Counted from the stretch's first letter, positions 21,703 to 35,417 are shown. The stretch is 64,000 nucleotides of DNA from Panagrolaimus kolymaensis (GCA_028622995.1 JAJQJQ010000004.1:8928001-8992000); one strand, 5' to 3'. A program made the numbers and translations. Notes: a model not told the origin generated them from the letters alone.

Positions 21703-24161
21703 TTATTTTCCCGGTGGATGATTGATATAAACAGTGGGAGTTTTGTCTGTTAAACGATGTAGTTTGAATGCCTCTTCTTTAAGAACGCAAACTTGACCTT
21801 TGCGTAATTTGTGCAAAAACGAATTTGATTTGCAATATTCTTTAATAAAATCAAACGATGGCTCATTATTATTGTTTGAAGCGGCGGCGCAATCAGTGAA
21901 AACTAATAAATCTTCATTGTATGGGTAATAATTTGGATATTTATGATGAGGTTTATCCGTTTTAAAGTGATATTCCATTGTATATCCATTTGCATGAGCA
22001 TATGGCGCGTGACCTTTTGTATTACCTTCAAGTTTTTTATCATAGGAATAAAATCCAATAGCATTAGCAATTTTGCAGTTTCTCTTAAACATAGTAATTA
22101 ACGCTTTTAAATTTTTATGGGTTGCATCAAATTCGTTATTGAAGCTACGATAAAGTTGCATTTCAAATTGTAAACATTTGTTTATATGTAATTTTCGGTT
22201 ATCTAAAAATGAGTTTTTTTAAAACTTATTTTTTGGTTTTGTTTCACTTTAAAAAAAAAAAATTAAAGTGCGCAGAAATTTGATAGAAATTTTTCGAGAC
22301 GAAACTATTTTGTCTTAACACGAATAATTTTTAATCATTCATAACTTTTGAAAATCCTAAAGGCAAAGTTCATTGATGCTAGAACCAAAAAAATGTCGTC
22401 AAAATAAATTTCTGTCAAGTGGCGGCGCGCTTTCTTAAAGTTTACACTTACGACAATTTTTTGTTCTTAAAACCCAAATAACAACGTCTTTCTCTGCTTT
22501 GTAAGCGCAGGTATCTCTTTCGCAACCATCAAAATACAAAAATTTATCTAAATATTTCTTTTTATAATTAGCAATACCAGCAGTAAAATTGTATCCTCTG
22601 AAATATAAATATGTGATTTATTTTTAATAAACTATTTTTTTTAATCTTGTCTGTTTATGAGTGCCCTTAAAAATAAAAAACACCGAGAAAAAATTTTGAT
22701 TAACAAAATTAACTATGATTTTATTTTTTTTTAATATGCAAAAATTTGGTTGTCTTGACTATACAAAATTATTTTTAAAAACCTGTTTTTTCAAGGATTC
22801 TTCATTTTATTTTACATCAGAAAAAATAAAATTAAATTAAAAAAAAGCTTACAAATTCTTGTAATCCGAATTAAGTTTCTCTGTTATAATTCTACTGAAA
22901 TGCGTTACATTCTTTGATGAACCATGAACATAATACGTTCGATTCTTTGATTTACTGTACGCCAAGTGCCAATCAATGATTTTATTTGGCATAATTTCCC
23001 ATACATTATCCTTAAAAATTAATTGTTAAATAAAAGCTTATAATATTTTTTCAAAAAAAAAATAATTACCGCTCTTTCTTCATCAATTCTATCAAAGATT
23101 TTAAAAATTTTACTTGATATATGTTTAACTTTTTCGATATGGTGTTCAGTAAAAATTTTCATATTTTCCTTGTTTAAGGTGGAATTATAATTAAATCCTT
23201 CGCAAGTAAAATAAAGCAATGTCTAAAATAAATCGTTAAGTATGTATTACAATTTTTTATTATTATTATTAAACGCATTAATAATTACTTACGAGTTCTT
23301 TCATTGCACTTGCATACATTGTTTTTAAAGTTTTAAATGCCTCATCAGTATATTCTTTACTTAACAAGATAGTATTTCCATGGGCGTTGAGCAATACTTC
23401 CATTGACTGAAAAATTTTGATGAATTTTCATTTTATTTATTTATTTAATTTGGTATTAGTGGAATTTTTGTTGATATTTAAAATGTTAAATTTTTTCAAA
23501 TATAAATTTACCACAAAACTATTCATTGGTGGAAAATCTTTGCATCCTTCTTTTAAAGTTAATTTTTCCGCTTCAACCATAGATTCGATGAACACCGATT
23601 TCAAATAACCTTTATATTTAGTTAATAATTTTTGTGCAGGAAAAGTAACTTCCTAAAATTAAATCTTATTTTTTGTAAATTTTTATTATGTTTTAAAATT
23701 TAATAATTATGTACTTACACGTTGAAATTCGATTTGAATTTGAAAGGCGATGATTTTGTCCATAGAATATTTGACATCATTAGATAATGAATCAAGTTTT
23801 ACGCTTAAATCTTGAATAGCAGCTTTTATTTCATCCTTTTCTTGTTTCTTAAAAAAATATATATATTTTTATTATTAGACCAAAAGTTGTGTTTTCTTTT
23901 TTTTCTTACCTGGTAATAAAATTGCGCCATACCTATGAATACAGAAACTATACTTCCAAGTGGTGCAGCAATGTATAAATATTTTACAAATTCTTCATTC
24001 ATTAAAGCAGGCAAATTCATTTTATTAACATTTGTTAAAAAATCTTTATTTGTGTCCGCGACAAACTTAATATCGGTCACTTTCGATAACTTCTTCTTGC
24101 ACAGACCAAACCAGGGAATCAAAGCAAAAATTAAAAAAATTAAGAATGTTTCATAACGCAT
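21703..24161 (-). CDS. Signal-peptide protein of unknown family, 530 residues
   Basis: Eight exons in phase: 24161-23910, 23847-23719, 23652-23512, 23406-23293, 23222-23070, 23010-22853, 22597-22452, 22202-21703. It begins with a signal peptide (MRYETFLIFLIFALIPWFGLC). A second hydrophobic segment (YIAAPLGSIVSVFIGMAQFY, about residues 62-81) may span a membrane, followed by a charged helical region. The C-terminal half has several Cys (FDGCERDTCAY, RNCKIA, KEYCKS) and Tyr/His-rich stretches, and ends HPPGK. This suggests an extracellular domain with disulphides. Introns are 51-255 bases and lack the AAACTG arrays, unlike the neighbouring genes. Family not recognised. Confidence 0.75.
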
Positions 24162-26472
24162 TTTTTTGACCCTAAAATTTTTTATTATAAATTAATTAAT
24201 TCAAGCTTTGTTGTTTGGAATTTTTTTTAAAGCGCATCCAATATTTTAGCTTTAACGGAAGAAGCAGTTTTCCAACGATATTTCCTATTTATTTACAACA
24301 AATTTCAAATGATGGTTTTACACAAAAAGCCTTTGACTTTTATACAATGATTTTAGCATATAAATTAATTCTCGTTAAAAGCTTTTTAATGGTTTTTTAC
24401 AAAAAAGTTTTTGAGAATCTTATTTAATATTACAAAAATTGCAATATTTAATTTATTTTTATCAAAGTAAAGCTAAACGAAATATTTTAACAAAAGAGAT
24501 TTTAAATAAAAATAACAATAAAAAATACCATTATTGAAACTTTCAGACAATTTATTGAAACTTGAAATAATCAAGAAGAAGCTGAAGAATTATAAAATTT
24601 TAATAACTTTTTTCACTCTAGATTATACTCTTTTTGATTGTTTTTATTTTTTTACATAAAATGCGACTTGATTTATTCAACTAAACTAAATCCGTAACAC
24701 TAATTAGTAAGCTTGCGCCATCATTTTTATTTCTTGCGCCATCGACTCTCAGTGCGGTGTAACAAACAAATAAAAAAACCATGCTGTCGAAGAATTATTA
24801 TGAGTAAATTCTTGACGTCGAAATCACAAAATAATCGGGAATTATCGAATCTCGAAGAATGTCCTAAAAACAATTGAGGCATATGTTAAATTTTGACATA
24901 TTTTTTTTCTATCAAAAATACAGAAAAAATGTTGGAGGATGGAGGAGGAGGAGGAGCATCCATAAATTTTTTCAACAGTTGTTGTTGTTACTCTCTTTAT
25001 GATGGTCACTTTTTCGGTTCAACAAAAATTAATAAATGTGCCAATGTTTTTTTAAATTCTTTTAATCCTTTTTTGCCGCTTTTCTTTTTTTGTCGCTTTG
25101 CTTGCGCATCATCACACAGCTGTCCCTTTTATTTATACTTTTCAGAGATATGTTAATTAAAAATTCTTGTCAAAATTTTTTTTTCGAAAACACCTCTCAA
25201 AAAAATGAATGTACAATTTATTAATTTTAAAATCACGCATGTCGTCTGATTGCACTCTCAAGCAAACCATGATCGCTTTTTTCTTCTTCAGCGTTTTTTT
25301 CTCCTTTTCTTTTTCCAAAAAAATGTCCCTGTCAGCAATCGAAAAGACACAACCATTTTTTCTTTTCTTTCGCGATGAACCTTTTTTATTTTTTATTTTT
25401 TTATTTTTTTAACCAACTCCTTTATACAGACGCACGACGAACGCGCAATCGAAGTTTTTTTTATTGAACCATCAAGAGTGATCTTTTTTTTCCGCCGACA
25501 AATTGGAATATTACCTTTTAAACTTAATCTTTTTAAACCTTTGCACTTCACTTTTTTGTTTCCAAAATATTGTCAAAACAATTAAGCAAATCCGGCGACA
25601 AAATGAGATACTTTTGTTTTACTTTGTTGTTTTTTTCTTTGAACTTTTTGATCTTGTGTTTTCTGGAATTTTTAGATATATATACCTTTTTTCGAGAATA
25701 TTATTATTCTTTTTTTTAAATGTATTAAAATTTTATGGACTTTTTTGTTATCTATTTTTTATGGGTAGGAATATTTTTTTATTGTAACATAAATCTCCGA
25801 AAATAAGTTCCATTCTCTTTGTCTTTTTTTCCTTTTTTTTTTATCAATTTTCAGTGAAGACGAATTCTTCTTCTTTCAAAAAAAGTTTTTTTATTCTTTC
25901 GAAATAAACATAAAAAAGTGACAACAACAAGAACCTTTTTTTCCTGAGCGTTCAATTAAGTGAAATATTGCCTTTATTAAGATTCATCCTTTTATTTGAC
26001 CATTCACCGGGGCAAATTAATAAAAAAATGAGAGAGACACAACACAGCGAACGCGCGCACATTTTTTTATGCCCGTCCCTTTCTCCTTTTTAAAACTTTT
26101 ATTTGTTGCTCATCGTTTTTTTTTCTTTATTTTTAAATGTCATCGCTTCTTGTCGTCGTCGCACTACTCTTTCTTTCTTTGTTTTTTTTTTGGTCAGCAA
26201 TGACCCCTATCAATTATTACATTTCTTTTTACCTTTGAAATATAATCCCAATTAATTATGCCAATTTGTTTTTGTTTCTCATTTCCGCCGATTATTTGAT
26301 CCTTTATTTTGTGGGATTTTGTCGTACGCTTTTGCTCTAACTTTTTTGTTTATTTATTAAAGTTCCATTTTTGCCACTTTTTTTTCTTCGATTTGCTTTT
26401 ACTTTGACTGCTTTCAAATTTTTTCTAACTTAAAAAAAGTTTCTAAAGTTTTTAGTTAGCCCGACGACGACC
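24162..26472. other. Divergent promoter region, no gene seen
   Basis: 2.3 kb between a minus-strand and a plus-strand gene. Strong T- and pyrimidine-rich tracts generate many Phe/Leu frames that I do not accept. Patches with CG dinucleotides (CGCACGACGAACGCGC near 25431, CGAACGCGCGCAC near 26049, GTCGTCGTCGCAC near 26152) resemble those seen at other array gaps and gene starts. No AAACTG array. Confidence 0.5.
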
Positions 26473-28769
26473 ATGAACACAGTAGCCACGATTGAAATTT
26501 CTGATGAAGAAGAAAGTTTTGATTTTACTCCTCCACCGGTAATTTTTTTTCTTTATTTTAACACTTTTTTGCAAACTTTTTTTTGACATTTAAAAATTGT
26601 TTGACTTTTCACAATTTTTTCTTTGTCTTTCACGCATTTCTTTCTTTTTGGAGGACCTCACCCATGTTTTTTGGCTCGTTGATTTTTGAGAAAAGATAAG
26701 AAGAAAAGGACTCCAAAAGCATGCGTTCACGTTTCTGAGCAAACTAAAAAAATCGACAAAACAATTTTTTTATTTATTTTGAAATTGTTTTTTAATTTAT
26801 TTTTTAATTTTAGAAGGTGTCTTTTGAAAATTTAGTAAATTTTCATAATCAGGATAACGAAAATATTGTTCCTGAAACAATCATGGATGGTGGATCCAAA
26901 AATGAACAAACAACTTTTAATAATTCACAATCACAAGCAAATGCTACTTTATCATCCTTGGAAGTCACCACTCAAATTCCCACGGCTCCTGCTTCAAAAG
27001 AACTTTTTTCTCCTCTTTCAAGTCCCGGGAGCCTTTTTGATTGGTTTGAACACGAGCCAGAAACGACATCATCGGCTGAAGATGACGAGGAAGAAGAAGC
27101 AAGCAAAGAAAATGATACACTTGCTTCTCAGGAATCCGAAATATCCAGAAATGGAAAAATTCGAAAAAGGGTATATTATTTTTTTACATAAAATAAAACT
27201 TTTAGCTAGTAGCTAAATATCTGACTTTTGACAAAGAGTAAATTTAAAGTAAAGATTTGATTCAAATTCTAAAGTCGGCTTGAAAAAAATATAATAAACA
27301 TCAATTTGTTATTTTTAAAAACTAAAAATTTTAAAAATCCATTCTTTAAATATCCAAAAAATTTCAGAAACATCTTTCGCCTTTGAAACCCCGAAAACGC
27401 ATAAGAATCGATGATTATGAAACTGATTCATCTTCAGTAAGAAAATTAAAAAAATTGATTAAATTTAACGGAAATCCTTTCATTTTCAGAGTTCACATGA
27501 ATCAAATATTTCTGGAGAGGATTCCGGTCAGGCTTCCAATTCATTAGTAAGTAAAAAATTAAAATTATAGTCGACATATTGCATTTTTAGCTTTCTGAAG
27601 AATCAAGCCTTACAGAAGATTCTAATTCTGTTTCAACTTCAGTAAGTTATTAAACCAATTTGGGGTAATTAAACTTTAACCCGCCTTTTTTTTCAGAGTC
27701 GAACTGAATCTAGCCTTTCCGAAGAATCCAACCCTGATTCAGCTTTGTTGTCTCAAGTATGTTTTTCTTTAAATAAAAATAATATATTTTTTAACATATA
27801 TTTTCTTCTTTTAGGATTCTGATGAAACGATCCATTCTTCAGATTCTGAATATGTATGCTATATTTCCTAAATTTAATTATTTAATTTTAATCAAGCATA
27901 ACTTTATTTTTAGTGCCCTTCTGAATGGGAAGTTTGGGATGATGAAAGCGAGATTCCCGATACTCAAGCTGTTGCTTTGGATTTTGAAGTGTCTGACCTT
28001 TTCAATCAAAAAAATTCCTCATTCAAAAATCGTTCGAAAGGTTTTCAAAAAAATATTGGAATAAAAATTCAAAGAAATAAAAAGGTAATTTTAAATTTTT
28101 GTTAAAAAGCTAAAACTGGATTTAAAAATTTAAAATGTCGATGAAAAATAGCTTTTGAAGTATATTTATTTTTACTTGCCATCACTTTTGGAGTAAAATA
28201 TAGTCTAAAAAAAGGACCAAAAAGAAATAATAAAATTCAAATTTTAGACTAATAATCGGGTGTCAAAGAAACGAAAACAAAATGTTCCAAATCGTGGAGA
28301 ATCTTCTGAAGAAAAATTCTCCCAAGAGCCACCGTCGGCAGCAAAAAAACAAAAAGCAGCTCGTTTACGACGTGGATCTTCCAATACCACAGATGTTTCT
28401 CTCCAAGCTATGAACCAAACTTCCGCTTCCAACAATTCTTCTTTGATCATTAACGAATCTCTTCAGCAACAACTCCAACCATCCCAATTAGCTTTAAAAT
28501 CAACAACAACAAGCATTGTTCCTCCAACAATGGAAGATGATGGATTTGAAGAAGTCTATAGCCTCAAAAGCATATTGATACCCATAGGAGATGGCTATCG
28601 ACTTTTTCTTGATAATGGCAAAGGCGAAAATGGTGAAAGTTCATATTACTGTTCATCGTGTAAAAACCATGGGAAAAAAACTTTGGCAAAAATTTGTAAA
28701 TTAACCAAGAAAACTTTGGTACAAAAAATTCATCATGAAAAGTGTTATCAAGAATATGAAACTCTATAA
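26473..28769 (+). CDS. Acidic Ser-rich nuclear-type protein with C-terminal Cys/His cluster
   Basis: Nine exons in phase: 26473-26538, 26814-27170, 27368-27436, 27490-27546, 27591-27641, 27697-27756, 27815-27853, 27914-28084, 28248-28769, giving 463 residues. It starts MNTVATIEISDEEE. An acidic run (SSAEDDEEEE) and basic clusters (KPRKRIRI, KKRKQ) suggest nuclear location. Exons 4-7 are short and phase 0, and encode similar acidic Ser segments (SLSEESSLTEDS, SSLSEESNPDS), probably by exon duplication. The C-terminal about 65 residues hold YYCSSCKNHGKK and KIHHEKCYQEY, a C-x2-C plus H/C arrangement that could bind zinc. Function unknown; a chromatin or transcription role is a guess. Confidence 0.75.
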
Positions 28770-28875
28770 ATTATGTAAGCTTAAATATTATGTATAAAAA
28801 AAATTTTTTTTTAATTGTTTCGTATTTAATTTGCTCAAGAATTTTATTTTTAATATTTATTTAAAATTTTTCGAA

Positions 28876-30060
28876 ACTGTTGCCTTTGTTTTTGCTGCAA
28901 TTTGTTTGTTTAATTTAACTTTTGTAAACTCCATATTTTTGTAATAAAATAATTAAAACAAAATAAAAAAATTTACAAACTTTAAACTGATTTAGAAGAA
29001 ATTATACCAATTTTTTTTTGGAAGAAACTGTCACGTACAAATTATAATTGTTGTTTTGTTGCCATTAAATAGAAAGGTGAACTTCCATGCAAATAGGGAA
29101 GAAGTGAAATTTTATGGAGTATTTTTTTTCTCAAAAAAATCTTGAATAAACTGAATAATGAAAAAAACTCCACAATTTTTTAAAATTAAACTGCAAAGAA
29201 ATTGCTGATCCATATTTAAATCAAAGTTTCAAGTTAAAAACTGTCTTCAACGGTTATGGGCGGAACTTGACTTATTTGTTTATTTTTCAGCTCGAAAAGC
29301 CACAAGAATTAAAAAAAAACTGTTGGAACACGTGACCATAGGATAGTTAATTTTATACCAAGCCATGTTAAAAAATTTCTTCTTTTTTTATATTTTAAAA
29401 CTGTTTATATTGTTTTTTGCATAAAGCAGCATTAAATTTTTTAAGGGTGGTATTTTTTTCTTCATCAGAAATATGTTTGAAAACTGAATAGTTATAAATT
29501 TGGTAGATGGATAATTGATGAAACTGTCATTACCATAATCTTTATGAAAATAAAATGTTACTTTATTTTAAGATGCCAAATTAATATAAACTGCATTGGC
29601 TTGTTCTAGAGTTTAATCCATTTTTCGGAAATACAAATTTTTAAGCTTTTTTAAAACTGAAAATTGTTGATGTCGAAGGCAGAGCAACTTTTCGGTCAAA
29701 AATTTTTAATATAACTGGGTAAAAACAAACTTAAATATTTTATAGAAAACAAGTAAATTTTGAGGAACATTAAATTCTTTTCAAATTAAAACTGCCATCA
29801 CTTTTTTTCGGTCTGATTTTTAAAGGTAAAAAGCTTTATATATAAAATTAAAACTACTGAATGAGCCAAAACATGCCAGAAAAAACTGTCGATAGTTTTA
29901 ATTGGGTTATTTTATTTTTCTTTATTTAACTTATTTTCCCATAAATTTATGAATTTTAATTTTTTTAGAAAACTGTGCCTTGTTGACCACTTTCTCGTAT
30001 TTTTTTAGTTTTTCAACTTATTTTATTCCCAAAAAAAACTGAACTTTCCAACCAATTTCC
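28876..30060 (+). repeat. AAACTG motif array block, plus strand
   Basis: Copies at about 29018, 29185, 29236, 29310, 29398, 29479, 29520, 29588, 29655, 29712, 29788, 29880, 29970 and 30035. Each is followed by a higher-complexity stretch such as TCACGTAC or CATTGGCTTG. It begins about 100 bases after the upstream gene's stop. Confidence 0.85.
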
Positions 30061-30618
30061 TAATCTTTTTTTCTTCTTTCACCAAAAAAACAAGCAGCTT
30101 ATATACATAAATAATTTTAACCTTCTTCCACCAATTTTTTTTTACTTGAAAGATGAGAAGGTATCAAAAGCTCTTTTCTTTTCTTGGGGCTGAAAGGAAA
30201 TGAGGAAAAAAAAGAAGAAAGAAAGAAGAAATATCAACAATGAAAAAACAAAAAATAAATAACAAACAAAAAAACATGGAGGAAACAAAGAGAAAAGGAG
30301 AAAAGACTAGTGTAATTTCAAGTGTGTTCAAACAAAATAAAAAATCTCATTTCTTTACTTTGTTTTTTTTTTTAAACCAAACAAACACACACGTCCGTTG
30401 TGGCTGCGTTTTGGGCTTTCAAATATTTTTTCTTTTGCGCAAAAAAAGCAACCAAAATTTTTTTTAGAAAGAAATGCTTTTTAAATTCATGTGTTTCTGC
30501 TACTTTTTCTTCTGTGTCAGTAAATAAAGCAAAAAATGAAAATAAAAAGCGACGGAACCAATGTAAATCAAAAGAGGAAATGAGAAGAAAAAAAAATTAC
30601 ACACTCGAGTTCGTGAAA

Positions 30619-30729
30619 ATGAAAACATTTTACTTTGTTATTTTTATTGGATTTGTTTGCGCGTGTTTATTTTTTCTCTGTAAGCTTAAAAATATTTATT
30701 TTAACAGACAAATATTGGTGGAAAATTAA
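30619..30729 (+). CDS. Possible 36-residue secreted peptide or signal-peptide exon
   Basis: ATG to TAA encodes MKTFYFVIFIGFVCACLFFL followed by a short Lys/Asn tail. A GTAAGC donor lies at about 30680 and TTTTAACAG at about 30703, but this intron would be only about 28 bases. It could instead be the first exon of an unseen gene. The motif array begins just after it (about 30770), as at other presumed gene starts. Weak evidence. Confidence 0.3.
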   Translation: MKTFYFVIFIGFVCACLFFLCKLKNIYFNRQILVEN

Positions 30730-30769
30730 AGCGGCCTAAACGCTTAATTTTTACTTGAAATTTTTTTAA

Positions 30770-33700
30770 ACTGTGCTCTATAGAAATATTTTTTTTCAAT
30801 TAGTAACTGTCTCGCATTATTTGCCTCTAAAAAAATGGAAAATATGAAGAATGAGAGATATAAAAAAAACTGATGATCCAGAACAATGACGGTTTGAAAA
30901 GATTTGATATTTTTTTGATAAGCTCAAAATAATTTTTATTTAAAACTAATTTTAATAATAAGTAGATTTCAAGCCAATAATCTTTATAGTTCTTTTTCTC
31001 CTTTTTTTGAAAATGCGATCTTTAGTCTGCGAGTCTTGACATAAACCAATATTGAGGAGAGACAAAGCTAATGACAATGCAAAAAAAAACTGTGATAGAT
31101 TATTTTTTTAACATCGCTTACTCAAGATTTTTTTTAAGTCCATAGTAATTTTTTTTAAACTGTAATTTACGACACAAACCTTGAGTTCGCGTTTTTTATT
31201 TTCAAAATTTAATGAAAAACTGTTATAATTTGGGTTCTTTTACATTGGTTTTAAAACTGTATATTCATAATATTTTTGTGATTTAGCAAAAAAAAGCAAT
31301 AACGTGGTAGAGAAAAACTGAGGTAGTTTGATAGACCACAAATAAAGCGGACTTTGAGAATACCCAAAAAATAAAAACTGTAAGACGTTTTGTGTTTGAT
31401 TTTTCAATTTTTTTAAACTGCAGCTTTTGGCTTGGCATTTTTTCTGTAATTTAACTGAAATTTTATGGATCCCGGGGCTTTCATTACTTTATTAATTTTA
31501 ATTTCAAGTTTTACTTTGTGGTCCCTTGACACAGAATAATCTTACTTTTGCCTTTTTTTTTGCAAGAGCATTTTTAAACTGAATCATCCATGGCAACAAA
31601 AAATTTAACTGTGTTTTTTGAGATATTATTAATTTTATTTTTACTTTTCTCAAAATTCCTTTTTTTATTGTCAAAATTTATGTTATTTTAAAACGTTAAA
31701 TTTTTTTAACCTTGGAGTCATTTTTTTCTCTCGTCTATCAGTTCGTCTTTTTTTTGAACGTCTCTCAAAATCTCGTTCATTGATTCTTTTTCTTTTATAA
31801 ATTATAAATTGATTAATTTTTAATGCAATCAAAACTGTCTGAATTTTTTCATGGGAAATGAATGAAAAAAAGTGGTTGAAAAAATTCAAAAAATCAATGA
31901 AATAGGTAATTTTTTTTATTTTAACTGAATAAACGGAATTCGTAGTAGACATTTTCAAAAGAATTATAATTTTTTAAAAATTAAAACGTGAAACTTTTAT
32001 TTTATTTTTCTTTGATTTTTTGTTGCAAAAAAGTAAACTGTATCTTTGAAACGAACTTTTCATTTAGAACAGCACTTTTTGAAAAAATCCCTTTTTCTTC
32101 TAACAGTTTTACCTTTAGAAAACAAACTGTGAACCATCCTTTTGGAGACTTAAAATAAAAAAGTTTTTAATTATTTAATTTTTAAAATGAATTGAGAAAT
32201 AAGCGTTTGATTTGGAATTTTATTACTTTGTCGTTATTAATATTTTTTTTTTAAACTGTAGTTCTGGTTTATTTCCAGAAAGGTCTTTTTCTTTGTTACT
32301 TTTTCATTAACGTCCGCTTTAAATTTTTTATTATCATTTCTAATGTTTTAATAACTGTCTTGAATGTTTATGGCATAGACATGATTTTTATGTTAATCCC
32401 TTAATCTTTTTAAATTTAAACTGGGTTTCGGCAGCCTGTGGCAATAAAAGATAATAAAACTTTTTCATTTTTAACTCAAAAAATTTGCTTTTTAAATTTT
32501 ATTTTCATTGTAAGAAAAACTGAGTGTCAATTAGGTAAAATAATTTTTATTCACCGTTTAAAAAATTTATTAATTTTTCGATCAATTACGTTTATTTTAT
32601 TAATATGGCATTTTGCTTTGTCCAAAATTTTTGAACAAAGATTCCTTTAGAAATTTTTTCCCTGTTAAAACTGTGTTATGCATTTATATAAGTCATTTCG
32701 AACACACCAAAATTCAATATTAAAAAAAACTGATCAGCAACAAGAGTAAAAGCATGCGACTTGGGTATAAAAAACTTTTCCCTTTATTCTGAGAGAATTG
32801 AAACTGCTTTTATTTTTTCGCTACTCTTTTCAATTTTTTATATTGTACATTTTTAATGAAAACTGTTGGTCATTGTTTTATCTGTAAATTTCTAAGTATT
32901 TTTTTAATTTTAATATTATTTTTTAAGTTTTGTTTATGAACGAAATCTTAAAATTTTGTTTATATTTATGTAAAACTGTATTTTATCTTACACAAAGTAC
33001 TTGGCTTATTTTATTTTTGAAAGCTTGATTTTCTTTTCTTAAGTTAAAGTTAACTGAGATGCTTTAGTGATCTTTTTTTTTTTACTTTACTAAGCTTTTT
33101 TTGAATATGGGCTTTTCTTGTAGCAACTAACAACAAATCTCAAAAAAAAATTTATATAAAAAAATTTCCATGATTCATTCTTCTTTTTTTTCTTCTCTCA
33201 GGAAGTACTATTATTTCCTCTCTTTTCATTGTTGTTCCATGTTTTTTTATTTTTTATGCCCTTTTTTATGCCAAATATTGCTATGCTATTATCCTTTCTT
33301 TTTTCTGTAATGCTTTTTTTTCTTTGAATTTTTCTTAAAAAAATTATATTAGAAAAAATAGTAGAATAAAACTGGTGGCGATGTTTGTTGGTTAAAATAT
33401 TCTAGATTCTTAATGCTTTAAAAAAATTAAAGTTTTAACTGAGAAACAGATTTTTTTTTTCGTTTGGAAGAGAAGAATAAATATAAAACTGAGTAGAAAG
33501 TTTGTTTTTTTTCGACTTTAACAAAAGTTTATGGTAAAAAGTTAATAAACTATTGAAAATAATTTTCGCGATCTATTAAAGACCAAAATACTTTTCCATT
33601 GCGTTTTGAAAATATTTCTCTTTTATAATTATTTTTATTAACTGAGCATCGCCGTGAAATATTGTTTTAAATTTCACATTTCTTTCACTCGTTACTGTAA

Positions 33701-35000
33701 AAAAACACAAAAAGAGTGATTGAGGAACTAAAATTTATGAAACTGACCAGAGCCAACCCGTTGGGGAATTTTATTTATTTTGTAAAACTTCGGTGTTCAT
33801 TTTTGCATTTTTAAATATTTATTTTTTATTCCCAAAATTTCAACATCGTTTTTTTTGAACTGAGTTCTTCCGAATCCATGCATCTTCTTCCTTTTTTATT
33901 TCAAGCCTTTCTCTTTTTTCTTAAAACCAAAAAAATGTGTTCTTTGCTTTACTCTTCCACTCATTTCATTCTTTTTTATTTACTTTAATAATCTTTATTT
34001 TATTTTTTTATTTGAGGAAAGATGGATAAATAATGGAATGTGGTTGAAGATAATAAAGAGGTGCTCGTTAATTAAAAAAATGCTTAAGGCATGAGAAAAA
34101 AAAAGAAAGGGGTTTACTCAGTGCAAATTCATTAAATTTTGGTTATTTTTTTAAATTTGGTTTGCGATTATTAAAAAAATAAATTAAAAAAAAATGTTGG
34201 TTATATAGTTTTGAAAATGATGAAACTGCCACGATGATTGACACTTTAGAAATAAAAGTAGTTTTTATTTCTTGGAGTTGGCAGTGCTTTTTTTTAACTG
34301 AGAGCTTCGTTGCAGTTGAGATAAATCCGCAAAAAACGGTAACTGTTTTTTTTCAATGTGACTCAATTGTATGGCTTACTTTTTTAACTGATTAGCATCG
34401 TTCTGTTTGACTCTTAATTTTTGAGTTTAGCTTCCCTTTTTTTGTGTGACAGAATCATTAAAACTGTATTTTCAAAAATTATTCTTTTGGAAGACCTGAA
34501 TCATAAAATTTTTATAATAATACTTTTAAATAATTGCAGATAAAAAATGTAAAGCTTCTAAATATTTATTAAAAGCAGCTTCTTTTTTTATAAACATAAA
34601 ACTGAATCTTAAACATATGCATAATAAAATTTTGCTTTTTTTGAAGCAGGATGATTAAAAACTGAAAAATTTTGTGGAAGCTTAAACAATAACTTAAACA
34701 TTATAAAAACTGAGATCTCTTTTTGATGGATGCGTTTCAACGCGAAAAAAAAACTGAAATTTATTAGCTTTTAAAATTCACTGAGCTAAGCGGCGGTCTT
34801 TAGTAATCAATTTAATTCTAAACTGCCCCAGAAGACCGCTATGGTCTTTTTTATTTCTATTTTTAATATTTTTTTTAATAGAATCTATAATTAACTGATT
34901 TTCTTGAAAAACTGTCTTTATGATTTTATCGCAGAAATATTGCATTATGTATTTTTCCTTACAATAATACTTTAATATTTCAGACTTAAATTTTTTAAAA
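30770..35000 (+). repeat. AAACTG motif array blocks, plus strand
   Basis: Three blocks, roughly 30770-33060, 33370-33860 and 34220-35000, each with a copy about every 60-120 bp and a single orientation. One opposite-orientation CAGTTTT was noted (32104). Strings such as TTTTTTTAAACTG and ATAAAAACTG are typical. The gaps between blocks have no copies over 300 or more bases. Confidence 0.8.
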
Positions 35001-35417
35001 CTGTACAACGTCGTGATTTTTTTAAATTTTAAATCTCTTTATTTACCACAAAAGATAATTATTACCACTTTTTATTTTGGCTGTAATATTTTTATTATAT
35101 TTTTGCTGTTGTTGTTTTAATTGTCTCTATTTTTTCACCTTTTCAATCTCAAATTCATTCATTCTCATTTTTTGTGTATTGTGGCTATTATTTTTTATTT
35201 GGAAGAAGAACAAAAAAAATCGTTGCCGCTACTGCTGTTGTTTTTTGAGAGACGACGACACGCGTGAACGCTTCAAAAATTGATAGAAAATAAAAATAAA
35301 GGTGACAAGAATAAACTGCGGTGGTGGTGTCTGATTGACTGATTCAATAAACAACCTTTTTTACACACAACAAATTTTATTTTGGGAAGCAACAAATATT
35401 TTTTAATAATATATTTA

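Larger units (their letters stand above)
28770..35417. other. 6.6 kb without a convincing protein gene, mostly motif array
   Basis: After the stop at 28769 the plus strand carries AAACTG arrays in blocks with gaps at about 30060-30770, 33060-33360, 33870-34220 and 35000-35310. The gaps are pyrimidine-rich and two of them have CG-bearing patches (ACACGTCCGTTGTGGCTGCG near 30390; GACGACGACACGCGTGAACG near 35252), so they look like promoters. Frames here are AT-driven except a small signal-peptide-like ORF at 30619. It may be a set of non-coding transcription units or long 5' introns of the CUB gene. Confidence 0.5.

Noticed and set aside
24893..25787. Several 60-95-residue plus-strand frames rich in Phe and Ser
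   Set aside because: They come from long T-runs; no domain, no consistent splice sites, and overlapping alternatives in other frames.
30240..30467. 75-residue Lys-rich frame
   Set aside because: A-run translation in a promoter-like gap, without support.
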